Shown one piece after another: positions 20,782 through 30,852 of a stretch of 49,043 nucleotides of DNA. This DNA comes from Paraphysomonas bandaiensis (lineage: Eukaryota > Chrysophyceae). The notes under the pieces were generated by a model. It saw only the letters and a program-made list of their open reading frames with translations. It did not search any database and had not been told where the DNA came from. Numbering within the stretch: the stretch's first letter is position 1; the number at the start of each line of letters is the position of its first letter. The stretch lies in NCBI GenBank assembly GCA_965644295.1, contig CBFFRP010000388.1, positions 1-49,043 on the forward strand. The letters are read 5' to 3'. The translations under genes were made by a program, and so were the position numbers.

Positions 20782-21738
20782 CTATGATTGTTCACCGCGG
20801 TAAGGTGTGTACGGATACGTCGGGACATAAAAGTGTGCAGCTGCCATATACTGTTTGACGTCAAACCTACTAATTGTATCCAAAGCCGTCCTTAACCAAA
20901 ACTTTAATGAATTGGGCGTGACTTGTGGACTATGCTCTTGAAGAAACTTGTCCACGTAACTGAATACCCATTCCACTGGTGCAAAGGTAGGGGACGAAGC
21001 AGGACGAAAGACAACATAATGTCCAGCATCCGTTAGAGCTTTGACCACAACTCCAAAATGAGCACTCAAGCGATCCATTGTAATGACACGTCTCCCAGTA
21101 CCCTCAAGACTGGGAATTAACAGGTACACAACAAAGTGGTAGAATACCTCCGAAGTTGTGCCATGTGGATAAAATATGTTGTTGATCACACCTTTGCGAG
21201 CGTCGATAGCAACTAGCAATGAGTAGTGGGGCAGCATGCGGGCTTTGTTTCCAATAGAACTGCTTGAGGTGCTCCCAAGAGAGTGACCACAGACACGCCG
21301 TGAATTGGAGACGTAAAAGCCGCTTTCGTCTAGGTCCACAATGTCCCGATAATAAACCCCAAGCACACCCGGTCGCAGTGAATGATCAGGCGGATTGACC
21401 CAAAATGCCACTCTATCATTCTCGTCAAGATACTTGGCGATGTACTTCATATGCTTTTTCTTGAAACCAAGTCGGAGGAGTGCTCTGCACACTGTGGATC
21501 GGCTCACAGTCACGTTGCAAACAATTCTCAGAAACTCTGCGCATTCAAGCAGAGTGGTATCCTTAAAACAACATTTGTACCAAAACAATACTGTATATTG
21601 ATGCCTAGACAAACCATGTTGTGATATTCCTTCCTCTGCCTCAACAGGCTCATGCTCAACAAGTCTGTGATCAATTCGAAACACCGGATGATCATAAATG
21701 AAGTCTTCAGAAAGATCCAATACAGGAGCTGCAGCCAT
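20782..21738 (-). CDS. IS630/Tc1-type DDE transposase
   Basis: 318 residues, intact, start codon in the right inverted repeat; its first four residues (MAAA) are therefore the same as ORF1's. Helix-turn-helix region about 60-95 (VSRSTVCRALLRLGFKKKH) is typical of IS630/Tc1 proteins. Catalytic triad: D137 (VDLDESGFY), D222 (ITMDRLSAHFG) and E256 (FAPVEWVFSYVDK). There are 33 residues between the second D and E, against 34 in classical Tc1 and mariner. The enzyme should cut and join at TA, agreeing with the flanking TA. The frame is shorter than Tc1 transposase (about 340), with a reduced N-terminal DNA-binding part, which the Cys-rich partner might supplement (speculation). Confidence 0.88.
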   Translation of the reverse strand: MAAAPVLDLSEDFIYDHPVFRIDHRLVEHEPVEAEEGISQHGLSRHQYTVLFWYKCCFKDTTLLECAEFLRIVCNVTVSRSTVCRALLRLGFKKKHMKYIAKYLDENDRVAFWVNPPDHSLRPGVLGVYYRDIVDLDESGFYVSNSRRVCGHSLGSTSSSSIGNKARMLPHYSLLVAIDARKGVINNIFYPHGTTSEVFYHFVVYLLIPSLEGTGRRVITMDRLSAHFGVVVKALTDAGHYVVFRPASSPTFAPVEWVFSYVDKFLQEHSPQVTPNSLKFWLRTALDTISRFDVKQYMAAAHFYVPTYPYTPYRGEQS

Positions 21739-21914
21739 ATTGTTACATATTGTACAGTGTAATGGAGTTGTGGGTATAATTTGAGTCCGCCAGGGGTAGA
21801 ATGGAATGCTTGTGGAATGCTCGTGTCAGAATTGGAGAGTCGTCGGAATGGGTGTGGAGAGAGTGTTTTTGTGGAAAAACGAGTGCGTGGATAAAAGTTG
21901 ACAGAAACGTACAG
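21726..21914 (-). repeat. Right terminal inverted repeat with start codon
   Basis: Inverse of 18538-18726. On the minus strand it carries the presumed promoter and the ATGGCTGCAGCTC start of the transposase gene, followed outward by TA. Confidence 0.92.
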
Positions 21915-21916
21915 TA

Positions 21917-22737
21917 CATACTCTGCATATCTGGATATGCTGTTGTAGAATTCCTAGACAGACCTTCGCAGAGATACAATCATACAACACACCAGTACGC
22001 ATACACCAGTATACTTACACCAGTACACATTCAGCAGTACAAATACTCCAGTACACAAACACCAGGAGAGGTCATTGATTCCCACCATTTAAGATACTCT
22101 CTATTAGGGGAAGGTGAATACAGAATACAACCACTGTCAAGCCATTAATCATCATAGGCAACACTAAGTGTAGCTGCCAGCAGACATTGCCCTACTCGTA
22201 ACTACACTGCTTCTAGGGTGTGACGTTGAGTTCAGCCCTGTACTAGTAAACATGGTAATTTCCCACGGTTGCTTTGTTGCAAGCTATTGACTTACTTGCT
22301 GCAGTAGTATGTCACAAGCAAGTATCATCAAAAATACAATACAGTTTAGTAGAGACAATGCACTGCCATTTTGATATATGCACAAATTTACTGAGCTGGC
22401 AACACATATCCCGAACGTCGACAACTGATTCTTTTATGTTGATGCTGGTAGACCGTTGACATGACAGTCGATTGACATGCTACTATGTCGACATCATCAT
22501 TCATGCAGAGTGAGTATCAGCTCATGTAGCCAGGGAAGCGTGGGTTTTGACCGAGCTAGGACTACAGTTGTGAGGACCCACTCCATTCACTTTTGATAAG
22601 CGCCCGTGATTTGGCACTTATAATCCAATGTACCATAAGCTTTCGAAACAGTGTGAAACTATTCAGGCTTAAAGAAGCTTTCTCGTTTCTACCAGAGTAT
22701 TCAAGTAAAATGATTACTATGGAAAATAATAGCTTTC
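21917..22737. other. Intergenic with short CACCAGTAC-type repeats
   Basis: From 21986 to 22064 imperfect 12-bp words (CACCAGTAC/CAGTACAC) recur about six times. The rest is unremarkable; I see no exon or RNA gene. Confidence 0.4.
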
Positions 22738-22935
22738 CATGAGTTCCATCATAACAGCCGGCCTACTGAGGCGAATAAACAGCCATCCGGGAATGAGCCC
22801 ACCTCCGGGGTGTAGGACTGCCTACTAAAGTCAAGCATCCGGGCTCTTCACCTTAAGGACTCATACATCCTGAAGTCAGCAGAGGTCAGGTATTTCAACA
22901 TTCTGCTTGTTCACTGCGATGCATTGAGTATTACT
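22738..22935 (-). repeat. Repeat-family 3' part, copy F
   Basis: Read on the minus strand it aligns with 39030-39215 of copy B: GCAGAATGTTGAAATACC, GCTGACTTCAGGAT, CCTTAAGGTGAA, GCCCGGATGCTTG, ACACCCCGGA, GGTGGGC and GGCTGTTTA occur in the same order. The hairpin core of the family is absent, so it is truncated. Confidence 0.65.
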
Positions 22936-23058
22936 GAAGGACTCTTTGTTTGTCACCACAAAAAGAGCAGTGTTCAAATTGCACATTTTACTAAATCTAC
23001 TCTCTGGCATACGTAAATCTATAACTTTTCCTGCACCACAAAGTGTACTTCCAAGAAT

Positions 23059-23376
23059 CAGGCTTGCGTAACAATTAATTGGTTTTAAAAGTGATAACTT
23101 CAATTATTATTGGTAAATGTTGCCAATTAATTGCAATTAATTGGCTAAATTATATATAGAATCTTACGATGTATAGCTACTAAACTTAGGTACAAACCCA
23201 CTATATGTTAGCATAGTAGTTTGGATGTATGTGCACAGTTACGTTATTAGCATTTTAATAATCGTAATAAGGGTTTGTATACACTTTAACCTCAGCACGC
23301 AAAAGTAATATATATATCATGTCAAAGATCGTTGGCAAAAAACAAACTGTTGCCAATTAATTGTTACGCAAGCCTG
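23059..23376. mobile_element. hAT-type MITE
   Basis: 318 bp with perfect 24-bp terminal inverted repeats (23059-23082, 23353-23376; starting CAGGCTTGCG) and a perfect 8-bp direct duplication CCAAGAAT (23051-23058, 23377-23384). An 8-bp duplication with CAGG-type ends is characteristic of hAT elements. No transposase is encoded. Removing the element and one duplication joins a minus-strand open stretch on both sides (…KHIILG | STLCGAGKVIDL…), so it may have hit an old coding region; that gene is not recognised. Confidence 0.9.
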
Positions 23377-23564
23377 CCAAGAATAATATGTTTGTTATTG
23401 GAGCAAAAAGCAATCATGCAACATCTCCTCTCTTCACATCAATTTTACTCATGTTCGCGGCTCAACCCGATAGTTATTACATAAATGTCTTACACAATAA
23501 TACATCAGGAACTATATTCTTCACGAAAAATCCCATTCTTACTGTATGTTTGTATCCGCTTTGT

Positions 23565-23590
23565 CAGGACTGCGTACTAATTAATTGTCA
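23565..23590 (+). repeat. Isolated hAT-like terminal end
   Basis: CAGGACTGCGTACTAATTAA resembles the MITE end and the inverse of the end at 27536-27559. No 8-bp duplication links it to either (flank CGCTTTGT here, CTATATTG at 27560), so it may be a solo remnant. Confidence 0.5.
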
Positions 23591-23936
23591 ATTATTGATA
23601 TTGCAATAATTGAAATTGATAGTAGTTACATTCCCTATTCTCATCATATATGCTCTCTCTGTATATTTTCATTGTGAGTTGGTAACAGCAATGTTACTAA
23701 TTGGGGTGTACATCTCTACTCTCAATGCTACTTAATCAAACGGTCAGGGAAGACAAAAATTTCAGGATAACTAAATGACAAGCTACAGCTGTTAAAACTC
23801 TGTAAATTCTGTCATCAGACCTGTCAGTCGAGCATGAAATTCAACTGAGAATTGGATGACAGCGGTCAGAACATCTACACAAGCAAACTAACAAAAGTAT
23901 AAATAAACCTCCATTATTACAAGATGTCCAGCGTAT

Positions 23937-24462
23937 TTAAGCACTCTCTTCGACACGGAGCTTGGCACCGGCGTTGGTAACCTTGATATTAAGCTGGTTG
24001 GCTCTCTCGACAATGGTCTTCCTGGACTTGGAGGAAACGCTGTGCGCGATCTCAGCACAGTACTTCCTGCTCAATGATATATTCCATTATTACCTGCTTA
24101 CAATTCACTAACAAATCAAGCCACGACCCACCTGTTATGCATCATGAGCATCTCGAGTTCCTTTGCGTTGTGGACAACAAACTTAAGGAAGCCATTGGGG
24201 AGGATATTTCTGGTGTTCTTGTCAGACCCTGTTTACACGTTTCATTCACAACGCTAATTCGTTCCATTCCTAACGTACCGTATCCAATCGAGGGCTGAGG
24301 AATGGTTCCCTTGAAACGTCTTCTGACACGAGAATCAATACCCTTCTGCTTTCTCCATGAAGATCTACCAATGCGCCAAAACTGTTGGTGCTGGTGGCGC
24401 TCAAACTTCTTTGTGCGCTTTTTGACAATCTTGGCCTTGACTAGAGGGGTAACCTTGGTCAT
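23937..24462 (-). CDS. RPL32: 60S ribosomal protein eL32
   Basis: Three exons on the minus strand, 24462-24279, 24228-24132, 24066-23937, giving 136 residues, the normal eL32 length. Diagnostic stretches are all present: [88 protein letters not shown]. The introns are 50 and 65 nt, in phases 1 and 2. It is a structural protein of the large ribosomal subunit, needed in every cell, so this copy is presumably expressed. Codons are more GC-rich than in the adjacent elements, as expected of a highly expressed gene. It lies between hAT-like ends at 23565 and 27559. Confidence 0.95.
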
Positions 24463-24854
24463 CTTGGAGGTTTATTTGAGGAATAAGAGTAATGTGTACT
24501 CCTTAAAAAGTTTCTCTAATTAACTCTTTAACTCCATATACATTATTTCACAACCACTATACTGGCATATCTTCAACAGACGCACCTCATCAACTCTTTC
24601 AGTTTCCAGTAGAATTACCATACCGTATATATATAATACATACATGTATTCCAATGTATACTGCTGTATGTACAGCAGGCAAAATGCTCATGCGGATTAT
24701 AAGGTGCCTCGTTGCAAGGTTTAGTTGGTGCGTGCAATGATACCCTGAAGATCAACTACGTAGAATAAAACTACTATGAAATTATTGAACTATAGCCGCT
24801 TATTGTGCTACTATTCAGCTCATTAAAATGTATACATAAAATGAGAAATTACCC

Positions 24855-26593
24855 ATGAAGCTGCCAGTTGGTATTGATGACTACAAAAAGCTAATTACTC
24901 CTACGGCCATGTGGATAAAGCCTATTTATTAAAGCCTTCCTGGATGAAAATGCTGAGTCAACGCTAATCACGCGCCCGAGACGCTTTGGAAAAACGCTCA
25001 ATATGTCCATGTTGTATTGTTTTCTATCTAATCAAAATGTCCAAGAAAACAGAGCTCTTTTTGTTAGAAGAAAGTAGAAACAGCTCAAACCAATGAACAT
25101 AAAAACTGTATGGAACTCCAAGGCCAATACCCCGTAATTTTCCTTACCTTCAAAAACATTCGGGCTAAAAATTTTGATGAAGCCAAACAGCAAATTGCTT
25201 TTAAAATAGCTGAAATTTGTGATGAACATGCGTATTTGGCTGAAAGCGATAAAATATCAACAAATGAAATGGATATCTTTTCAGCATTGTCTAGCAGGTC
25301 AGCAAGTATTGTTGAGCAACAACTTGCCTTGCTTCTTTTATCAAAATATCTGCAAAAGCATCACGGCAAAAACACAATCATTCTACTGGATGAATACGAC
25401 ACCCCTTTTCATGCGGCCTATACAAGCTCAACGCCCTATCATGAAGTATCAGTGACTTTATGAAAACATTCATAGGCGCTGCTTTTAAGGGTAATTTGGC
25501 TCTCGAAAAAGGCATGCTAACAGGAATTCTGCGCGTTTCATTAATGGACTTATTCTCAGGCGCAACTCGATTCCTGTTATGTCAATGCTAACACCTGAGT
25601 ATCGAGAATATTTTGGTTTTACCCAGCAAGAAACCCAGGCATTAATTAGCACTCATGCAATAGATTTAGCTGAATCTGAGGTCATCTCCCGAATCGATAT
25701 GGCAGCTCAATGGTATAACGGCTAAGCCTACTTCGCTCCAACTTTAACATGAAAGCACATATTGTGACTTTACTACAGAACGTAGGTTTGCAAGTGGCCA
25801 TTGACGAGCGAACTTTTTTTGCTGACCTTGAACGAAGTGAAGGTTCGTTATGGGGCTTAATGCTCTACTCGGGTTATTGAAAATAATTGGTGACAATGGA
25901 CAGCTAGGCTATGACAAAGAATACCAAATTGCCATTTCAAACCTTGAAGTCAGACAAGCCTATAGAAAAATGGTTCAAGATTGGTTTGTATCTATTGGGG
26001 AGACGGCGTACCATCAATTGTTTAACAGTTTGCAAACGGTTGATTTAGTTGCTTTCCAACAACTATTAGAAAATTATTTGGATCAAACTGCTAGCTATCA
26101 TGATCTTGGGAAAAAGACACTTGAAAAAGTTTACCATGTCATATTTTTAGGCATGTTTTTTATGCTTGGAGGAAAATATACCGTTGATTCAAACAAAGAA
26201 TATGGATTAGGGCGATATGACATTATATTAATCCCTAAGGATAAATCGAAGCCAAGTTACATATTTGAATTTAAGGCAACTGATAATGCCAGCAAACTTG
26301 CTGAGGACGTTCGTGACGCGCTAGAGCAAATTACAGAAACTCGTTATAGCGCGCGCCTCCAACTGGAAGGTATATCAGGCGCTCACCATGTTGGCATTGC
26401 ATTTTGTCGAAAGCAGATGCAAATGGGCTCAGAGCCACATGACTATCAACCTCGATTGGCCCTACCTACAGCAACATCCAGTACTGCAACACTATTCACA
26501 CCACCACCTGCCCCTAACAGTAGCCCTGATGACTTCGGAATTTCGAGCAATAATAGTGAGCGCCAGGCTAAAAAACCAAGAATTGATGACTAA
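24855..26593 (+). pseudogene. Bacterial-type AAA-ATPase-like / PD-(D/E)XK nuclease
   Basis: Broken into several frames but recognisable along its length as the AAA-ATPase-like plus PD-(D/E)XK nuclease family common in bacteria, including intracellular ones. Start KLPVGIDDYKKLIT (24855), shifted, then TLITRPRRFGKTLNMSML (P-loop, about 24957-25010), stop, then YPVIFLTFKNI and Walker B IILLDEYDTPF (about 25377-25410), stop, then FIGAAFKGN, TGILRVS, EYFGFTQQE (about 25460-25640), then QWYNG. The C-terminal part is open for 247 codons from 25850 and holds the nuclease-like core GRYDIIL...YIFEFKAT. It ends in a Pro/Ser-rich tail with KKPRIDD. No intron-like signals explain the breaks. Function in toxin-antitoxin, phage or host interaction has been suggested for relatives but is unproven; this copy is non-functional unless the last part is used alone. 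Confidence 0.8.
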
Positions 26594-26599
26594 AAAGTC

Positions 26600-26875
26600 A
26601 CCGATTCCGGCAAGTATGTCAGGTTACCCCTTGCTACAAAAACACAAAGATTGTTTAACGGAAGAAGAAAAGCCAGTTGTTGAAAAATTATTTTTACTCT
26701 TGCCAAAATTAAAGTTAGCTTATCAGTTCAGTCGAGAGCTCAGTGGTATTTTTGATAGCCATATTACACCTGCTGAAGCAAAAGAAAAATAGCAACATGG
26801 ATAAATCATGTCAGCAAATCGTCAGTCAAATGTTTTAAGAAATAGTCAATCAAATACCCTTCTAGTTTTAAGGTA
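26600..26875 (+). pseudogene. ISL3-family transposase C-terminal remnant
   Basis: Just after the nuclease stop, a frame reads KDCLTEEEKPVVEKLF, LPKLKLAYQFSRELSGIF and ITPAEAKEK, then a frameshift and TWINHVSKSSVKCFKK. The order 'L-T-E-E-E...lakaYqlkeel..iF...A...W' is the conserved C-terminal region of bacterial ISL3-family transposases. Only about 90 residues remain; no inverted repeat was found. Together with the nuclease it makes a roughly 2-kb stretch of bacterial gene content. Confidence 0.6.
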
Positions 26876-26975
26876 TATATCTCTAAGGGGCTCAGCATGC
26901 AAAGCAGCACGAAGGCTGCGATGCCAAGAGGCCAGGGCTGCTTAGTTTCTCCTTCCTCTCTCTTAATGCGTTCAG

Positions 26976-27500
26976 ATGGTTGGAGTGGATAATTATGGAC
27001 GATCATCAATTTTCTTTTGTGCAGAACGTGTTGACGAAAAAGAATACCAATCTGAAGCCAATATGAAATATCTGGATGCTTTGGCGCAGCATGTTCAAAA
27101 AAATGTGAATGATGTGTTGCCTAATTCATTTAGCCTAGTTCAGGATGGTTGGACCTATGAAGGCGCAGCTCAAACGTTTTCTGTTGGACAGAACTGATGA
27201 AGAAGTGGAAAAAGAAGATGATGGTGTCGACTCACTGACGAGAAGACACCAAACGCACCAAGAACAGAAGCGACTATATATTATACGCACGACCAACCAA
27301 CTAAGTACCGCTGCTTGAAGCATATTTACTCCACTACTAATTTTGTAGAAATGCTTTTCAGTAGAGCAAAAATCAACATGAGTGATCTGCGCAAATCTAT
27401 GGCACCTCATCGATTGGAGGCCCTTATGTTCTTGCGCTTTGAAGTATATATGTGGAATGCAAGTGCAGTTGAAGAAGCTATTCGCGCTTGTAGTGAGTAA
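26976..27500 (+). pseudogene. hAT transposase remnant
   Basis: Two separated coding pieces. About 26976-27197 contains VLPNSFSLVQDGWTYEG, like the 'DGWT' stretch before the hAT catalytic core; about 27300-27500 contains TTNFVEMLFSRAKINMSDLRKSM and ALMFLRFEVYMWN, the hAT dimerisation motif (usually 'S-N-x-x-x-E-R-x-F-S'). The middle of the protein is deleted and frames differ. It ends 35 bp before a hAT-like terminal repeat (27536-27559), so it belongs to that element. Confidence 0.7.
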
Positions 27501-27535
27501 CTAATTTAATTTCTAAAAATTTTGCAATTAAATTG

Positions 27536-27559
27536 CAATTAATTTGTTACGCAGCCCTG
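27536..27559 (-). repeat. Right terminal end of a hAT element
   Basis: Read inward it starts CAGGGCTGCGTAACAAATTA, close to the MITE end CAGGCTTGCG. It is placed directly after the hAT transposase C-terminus. Confidence 0.65.
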
Positions 27560-27681
27560 CTATATTGTATAAGATATCTATTTATACGAAACCGAAGCTC
27601 TCATATAGCAGCTACTGTACCTGTAGCTGGTAGAACTTAGAACTAGACAGCTTTTTATTAATGATAGACACACCAATCTTA

Positions 27682-27865
27682 CTAGAAATAGTATCCCTTA
27701 ATGAGACAAAAAGTCAACGCTAATCTCAGTAGAATTGTCTCAGGCACTGTCAGTCTTGGGAGCGGTGTCGAAAAACGAGAAACCCGCTCAACGTATCTGC
27801 CACCATTGACCTCACTTTCGATGTCTATCACGTACGTGTATAGTGAGAGCCAGTGATGAAAGCGG
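27682..27865 (-). pseudogene. Exon-like open stretch, possible last exon
   Basis: Minus strand: a good acceptor (CTTCTCCCCAG) is followed by about 60 codons of normal-looking protein (FHHWLSLYTYVIDIESEV, GGRYVERVSRFSTPLPRL) and a stop. Upstream, at 27975, the copia LTR begins, so any remaining exons may have been cut off by that insertion. No family is recognised. It may be a gene fragment or chance. Confidence 0.3.
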
Positions 27866-27974
27866 CTGGGGAGAAGTTATTTTACTAAACTTAAGAAGGG
27901 CTTGCCGTTGAAAGGATAGAGTTTATGACAATATCAAAGCATTGAGGCCACTCTTATTTGCACTAAAATAAGTC

Positions 27975-28160
27975 TGTTGGAATACGCATGGTTCTCTAAG
28001 ATCGTACTGTAGAATACAAAACAGTAATAAGTAGACAAAGATACTATATAGCTATAACCTTGTAACTGAAGTATTGTATCATGACGATTCAAGATACAAA
28101 ATAATATATCATGTTGTTGACATGTATTACATGACAGCACACACAATTGTGTATGCAATT
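27975..28160 (+). repeat. Left LTR of the degenerate copia element
   Basis: TGTTGGAATACGCATGG start, GTTCTCTAAGATCGTACTGT, CATGTTGTTGACATGTATT. Homologous to 30853-31056 and to the minus-strand LTR at 9845-10082, with small indels. The right edge is approximate. Confidence 0.8.
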
Positions 28161-30852
28161 TAATAAAGAGTCTAACTAGTTTAATTACTATAAACTTTTT
28201 TCAACGATCTTAAGTGTTGAAATGACCAATAGTCAATATGGTAGCGGATGCGGAGGAGAGAAGGAGGATAGAGCTGATGTTTCATGGTTCGACGAGAACA
28301 ATGTTGATCAATGGATTGAAGACTTCGAGACTTTTCTGATGCGTAAAGAGAAGAGTGAGGTAGCGCTCGAAAGGCCACCAAGAGAGGAAGATCTCGGACT
28401 TCCACCGCTGAACAAGCTCGAGGCGAAGTCATACAAGAGACCCGGAAGCAAGGAGTATACAGGTTGCAAAATCTGTAAATCCTAAACCCACCGAAAACAT
28501 GAATGCCCAAATAATTCGAAAGAGGCAAGAAGGTGAAAAAATCCCAGAAATCCGGGAAAGTGTTTACATTTGAGAATATCAGAAGAGGAGGCACAGAATC
28601 GGACTCCGACCAGTCTGAGTTAAACATACATGCTGTATGATTGACACTGACCACTATACATACAACATAGTTAATACATAAATGAAGTGCAGCATATGAG
28701 ATCGTGTATAGTGATACATACCAGCAGCAGTGTATATGCTACTCATTGTCTATGTTTTTGGTAAATGGTCAGCAAGTATTCGATGAATCAATTCCATCAG
28801 GCAGAGTTATTAGAGGAACTGAGATTAATGTAATTTCAAGTAGTGTAAATGACTGGAGCAACATAGAACTTTCTTCGGACATAATATATCGGTTTCTATG
28901 CTCTGGAAAACGTTTGAACGATATGGGATATGAATTAATTCATCGTTTGAAATTGAATTCGAATTGTGGACCATAAAATACTGGAGCAACAGTATTGGAG
29001 AAGGGCCTATGGTAAATGGGATGACTGTGGTACCTACTCAACGTCTACTGACACTACCAAATGTATCCAGCAATAAGGCAGGAGAGTCAAATTTGACAGA
29101 TCAGTGTGGAGTGGATGAACTTATAATAAGCTACTCCACAGAAGACTCGGCCATTTCAACAAAAAGGGGCTTTAACTGAGGCACAGGATGTTGTTCACAC
29201 TGGCTCAAATCTACAGAGGAATCACCTATCAAAGTCTCTGTGTGATATATGTGTCAGAGGAGGGGGCCAAAATAACGAGAGCATCCTTTAAGAGCAAGGA
29301 GGATACAGACATCAAGCCGGATTTATCTGCTGACGTGAATATCTTTCTGAATAGTCCTGCACGTGAAGAAATTAACTCATCATCCAGACAAGATGTTTTA
29401 TAGGTGAAAGTCCTTCGGCTGACAGCGTACACAAAAGAAATAGTGCTTCAATTCTTTAAAGAGATGTTTGAAGGGGAAGTTCAACAGTACCAATTGAGAG
29501 TAGAGGTCATTATCATGCTGATGGAGCAGGCAAGCTGCTCAATCAAGAATTGAGAGTATATCTACGAGAACAGGGTTGTCACAGGCATACAACATATAAT
29601 GGTCTTCCACTGATACCCCTGAGATGAAAGCTGTAGAGGAGAGAAAGTTTCGTACAGCTTCAGAAATGGCGCTTGCTATATGTTATATTATTGCAGTCAG
29701 GCCTACCGGTTCCATTCTGGTTAGTCGCATATTATGCGGCTCGTTATACCTTGATTAGACTTCCCACGAAAGACTGAAAAAGGTTACATGTCACCTTATG
29801 AGTATGTCACGGGTCAGCCACCCAGTTTCAAATACTTTAGGGTATGGGTGCAAAACCTATATATATACTCACTCCAAGATCTGACAGGATAAAGAACTGG
29901 GACGACAAGTCGAAATCGACGGATTTCATGTGGGATATTCGGAAGATAAAGTTGGTATTCAGGGAGTTCCTGATGCAGATAAATCCCAGGGAGAGAACCT
30001 GAACGAGTTTTGACTCAGGGAGTACCTGATTATAATATATTATATATATCTAACAGTAAAAATCCCAACAGAGAGAATCTGCGGGGGTTACCGAGAGACG
30101 AAAGCGACTACGGAGGAGGATGGCAAATGTTTCTGTTTTAGGAGAAATCAACATGATCGAAGTGCTAGATGCAGAAGAAGTAAATGCAAAATGTACAGAT
30201 GAAAGCGAAATACAGGAGCATGTCAATGAACCGAACATTTTTTTAGAGGCGGAGAAGTCCCCTCAAGCGGACGAATGGAGAACAGCCAGACGAATAGAAT
30301 GCATGAATTGGTCTTGCTTCGGGGGGTGCTCCGCGAACTAGGACTATCGCTAACGAAGCCAACTCCATTCTTCATGGACAGCAACAAGAGTGCTACTACA
30401 GACTTATCGGAAAATCCAGTGTATCATAAACGATCTAAACTTATACAGATAAAAAGTATCACTGGGTACACGGGAACACGTCAATGGTAAGTTCCCAACA
30501 GTTAGACTAATACATGTTTCAACTAAAGATATATATGGCTGCTGACATATATAAACGAAAGCGCTATCTTTGAAGCTATTTAAGATCCACGAAGAAACGA
30601 TCACAGGGGAGAAGAGGAGTATCTCTAATGAAGTAGAGCTGAGCCAGAAGAAGCCTTCGAGGAAAGAGGCTAGGGTGTGTATTAGTGGGTATGAATCCCA
30701 CATAACTGTGTTACAGCAAAGGAAGTATGAGATCTGTACACAGTATCCTTATAAAGATTTCACATCCGTTTTATCCTACAAGATGACTAGATGATATAAT
30801 ATATAGATGTAGTATAATGACGATTACTCGTTTCTACATTATTGAGGAGAAG
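28161..30852 (+). pseudogene. Degenerate Ty1/copia gag-pol
   Basis: Homologue of the minus-strand copia at 7876-9844: 28222-28485 gives SGCGGEKEDRADVSWFDEN and WIEDFETFLMRKE, then a deletion jumps to the zinc-knuckle region (RPGSKEYTGCKICKS). 28740-29400 carries protease/pre-integrase pieces and the integrase zinc region (SLCVIYV, SKEDTDIKPDLSADV). 29500-29760 holds integrase core scraps (GLPLIPL, SEMALAICYI). About 30275-30480 holds the copia RNase H end (RGVLRELGLSL, FFMDSNKSATTDL, NPVYHKRSKLI). Many stops and frameshifts; most of RT is deleted. Non-functional. Confidence 0.8.

Larger units (their letters stand above)
18538..21914. mobile_element. Two-gene IS630/Tc1-type DNA transposon
   Basis: Ends are 189-bp inverted repeats (18538-18726 and 21726-21914) with one mismatch found by eye. 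They begin CTGTACGTTT and are flanked on both sides by TA (18536-18537, 21915-21916), the target duplication of the IS630-Tc1-mariner superfamily. Inside are two convergent genes, a Cys/His-rich protein (+) and a DDE transposase (-). Both frames are intact, so the element looks young and may be autonomous. It sits between the protease gene and eL32 and interrupts no gene I recognise. Confidence 0.9.

Noticed and set aside
22200-22740. tRNA or other RNA gene
   Set aside because: I searched by eye for B-box-like GGTTCRANNCC and cloverleaf pairing and found none here or elsewhere in the window.
24855-26593. Intact spliced eukaryotic nuclease gene
   Set aside because: The frame breaks do not coincide with GT-AG introns, and parts of the family sequence are missing between fragments, so decay is the better explanation.
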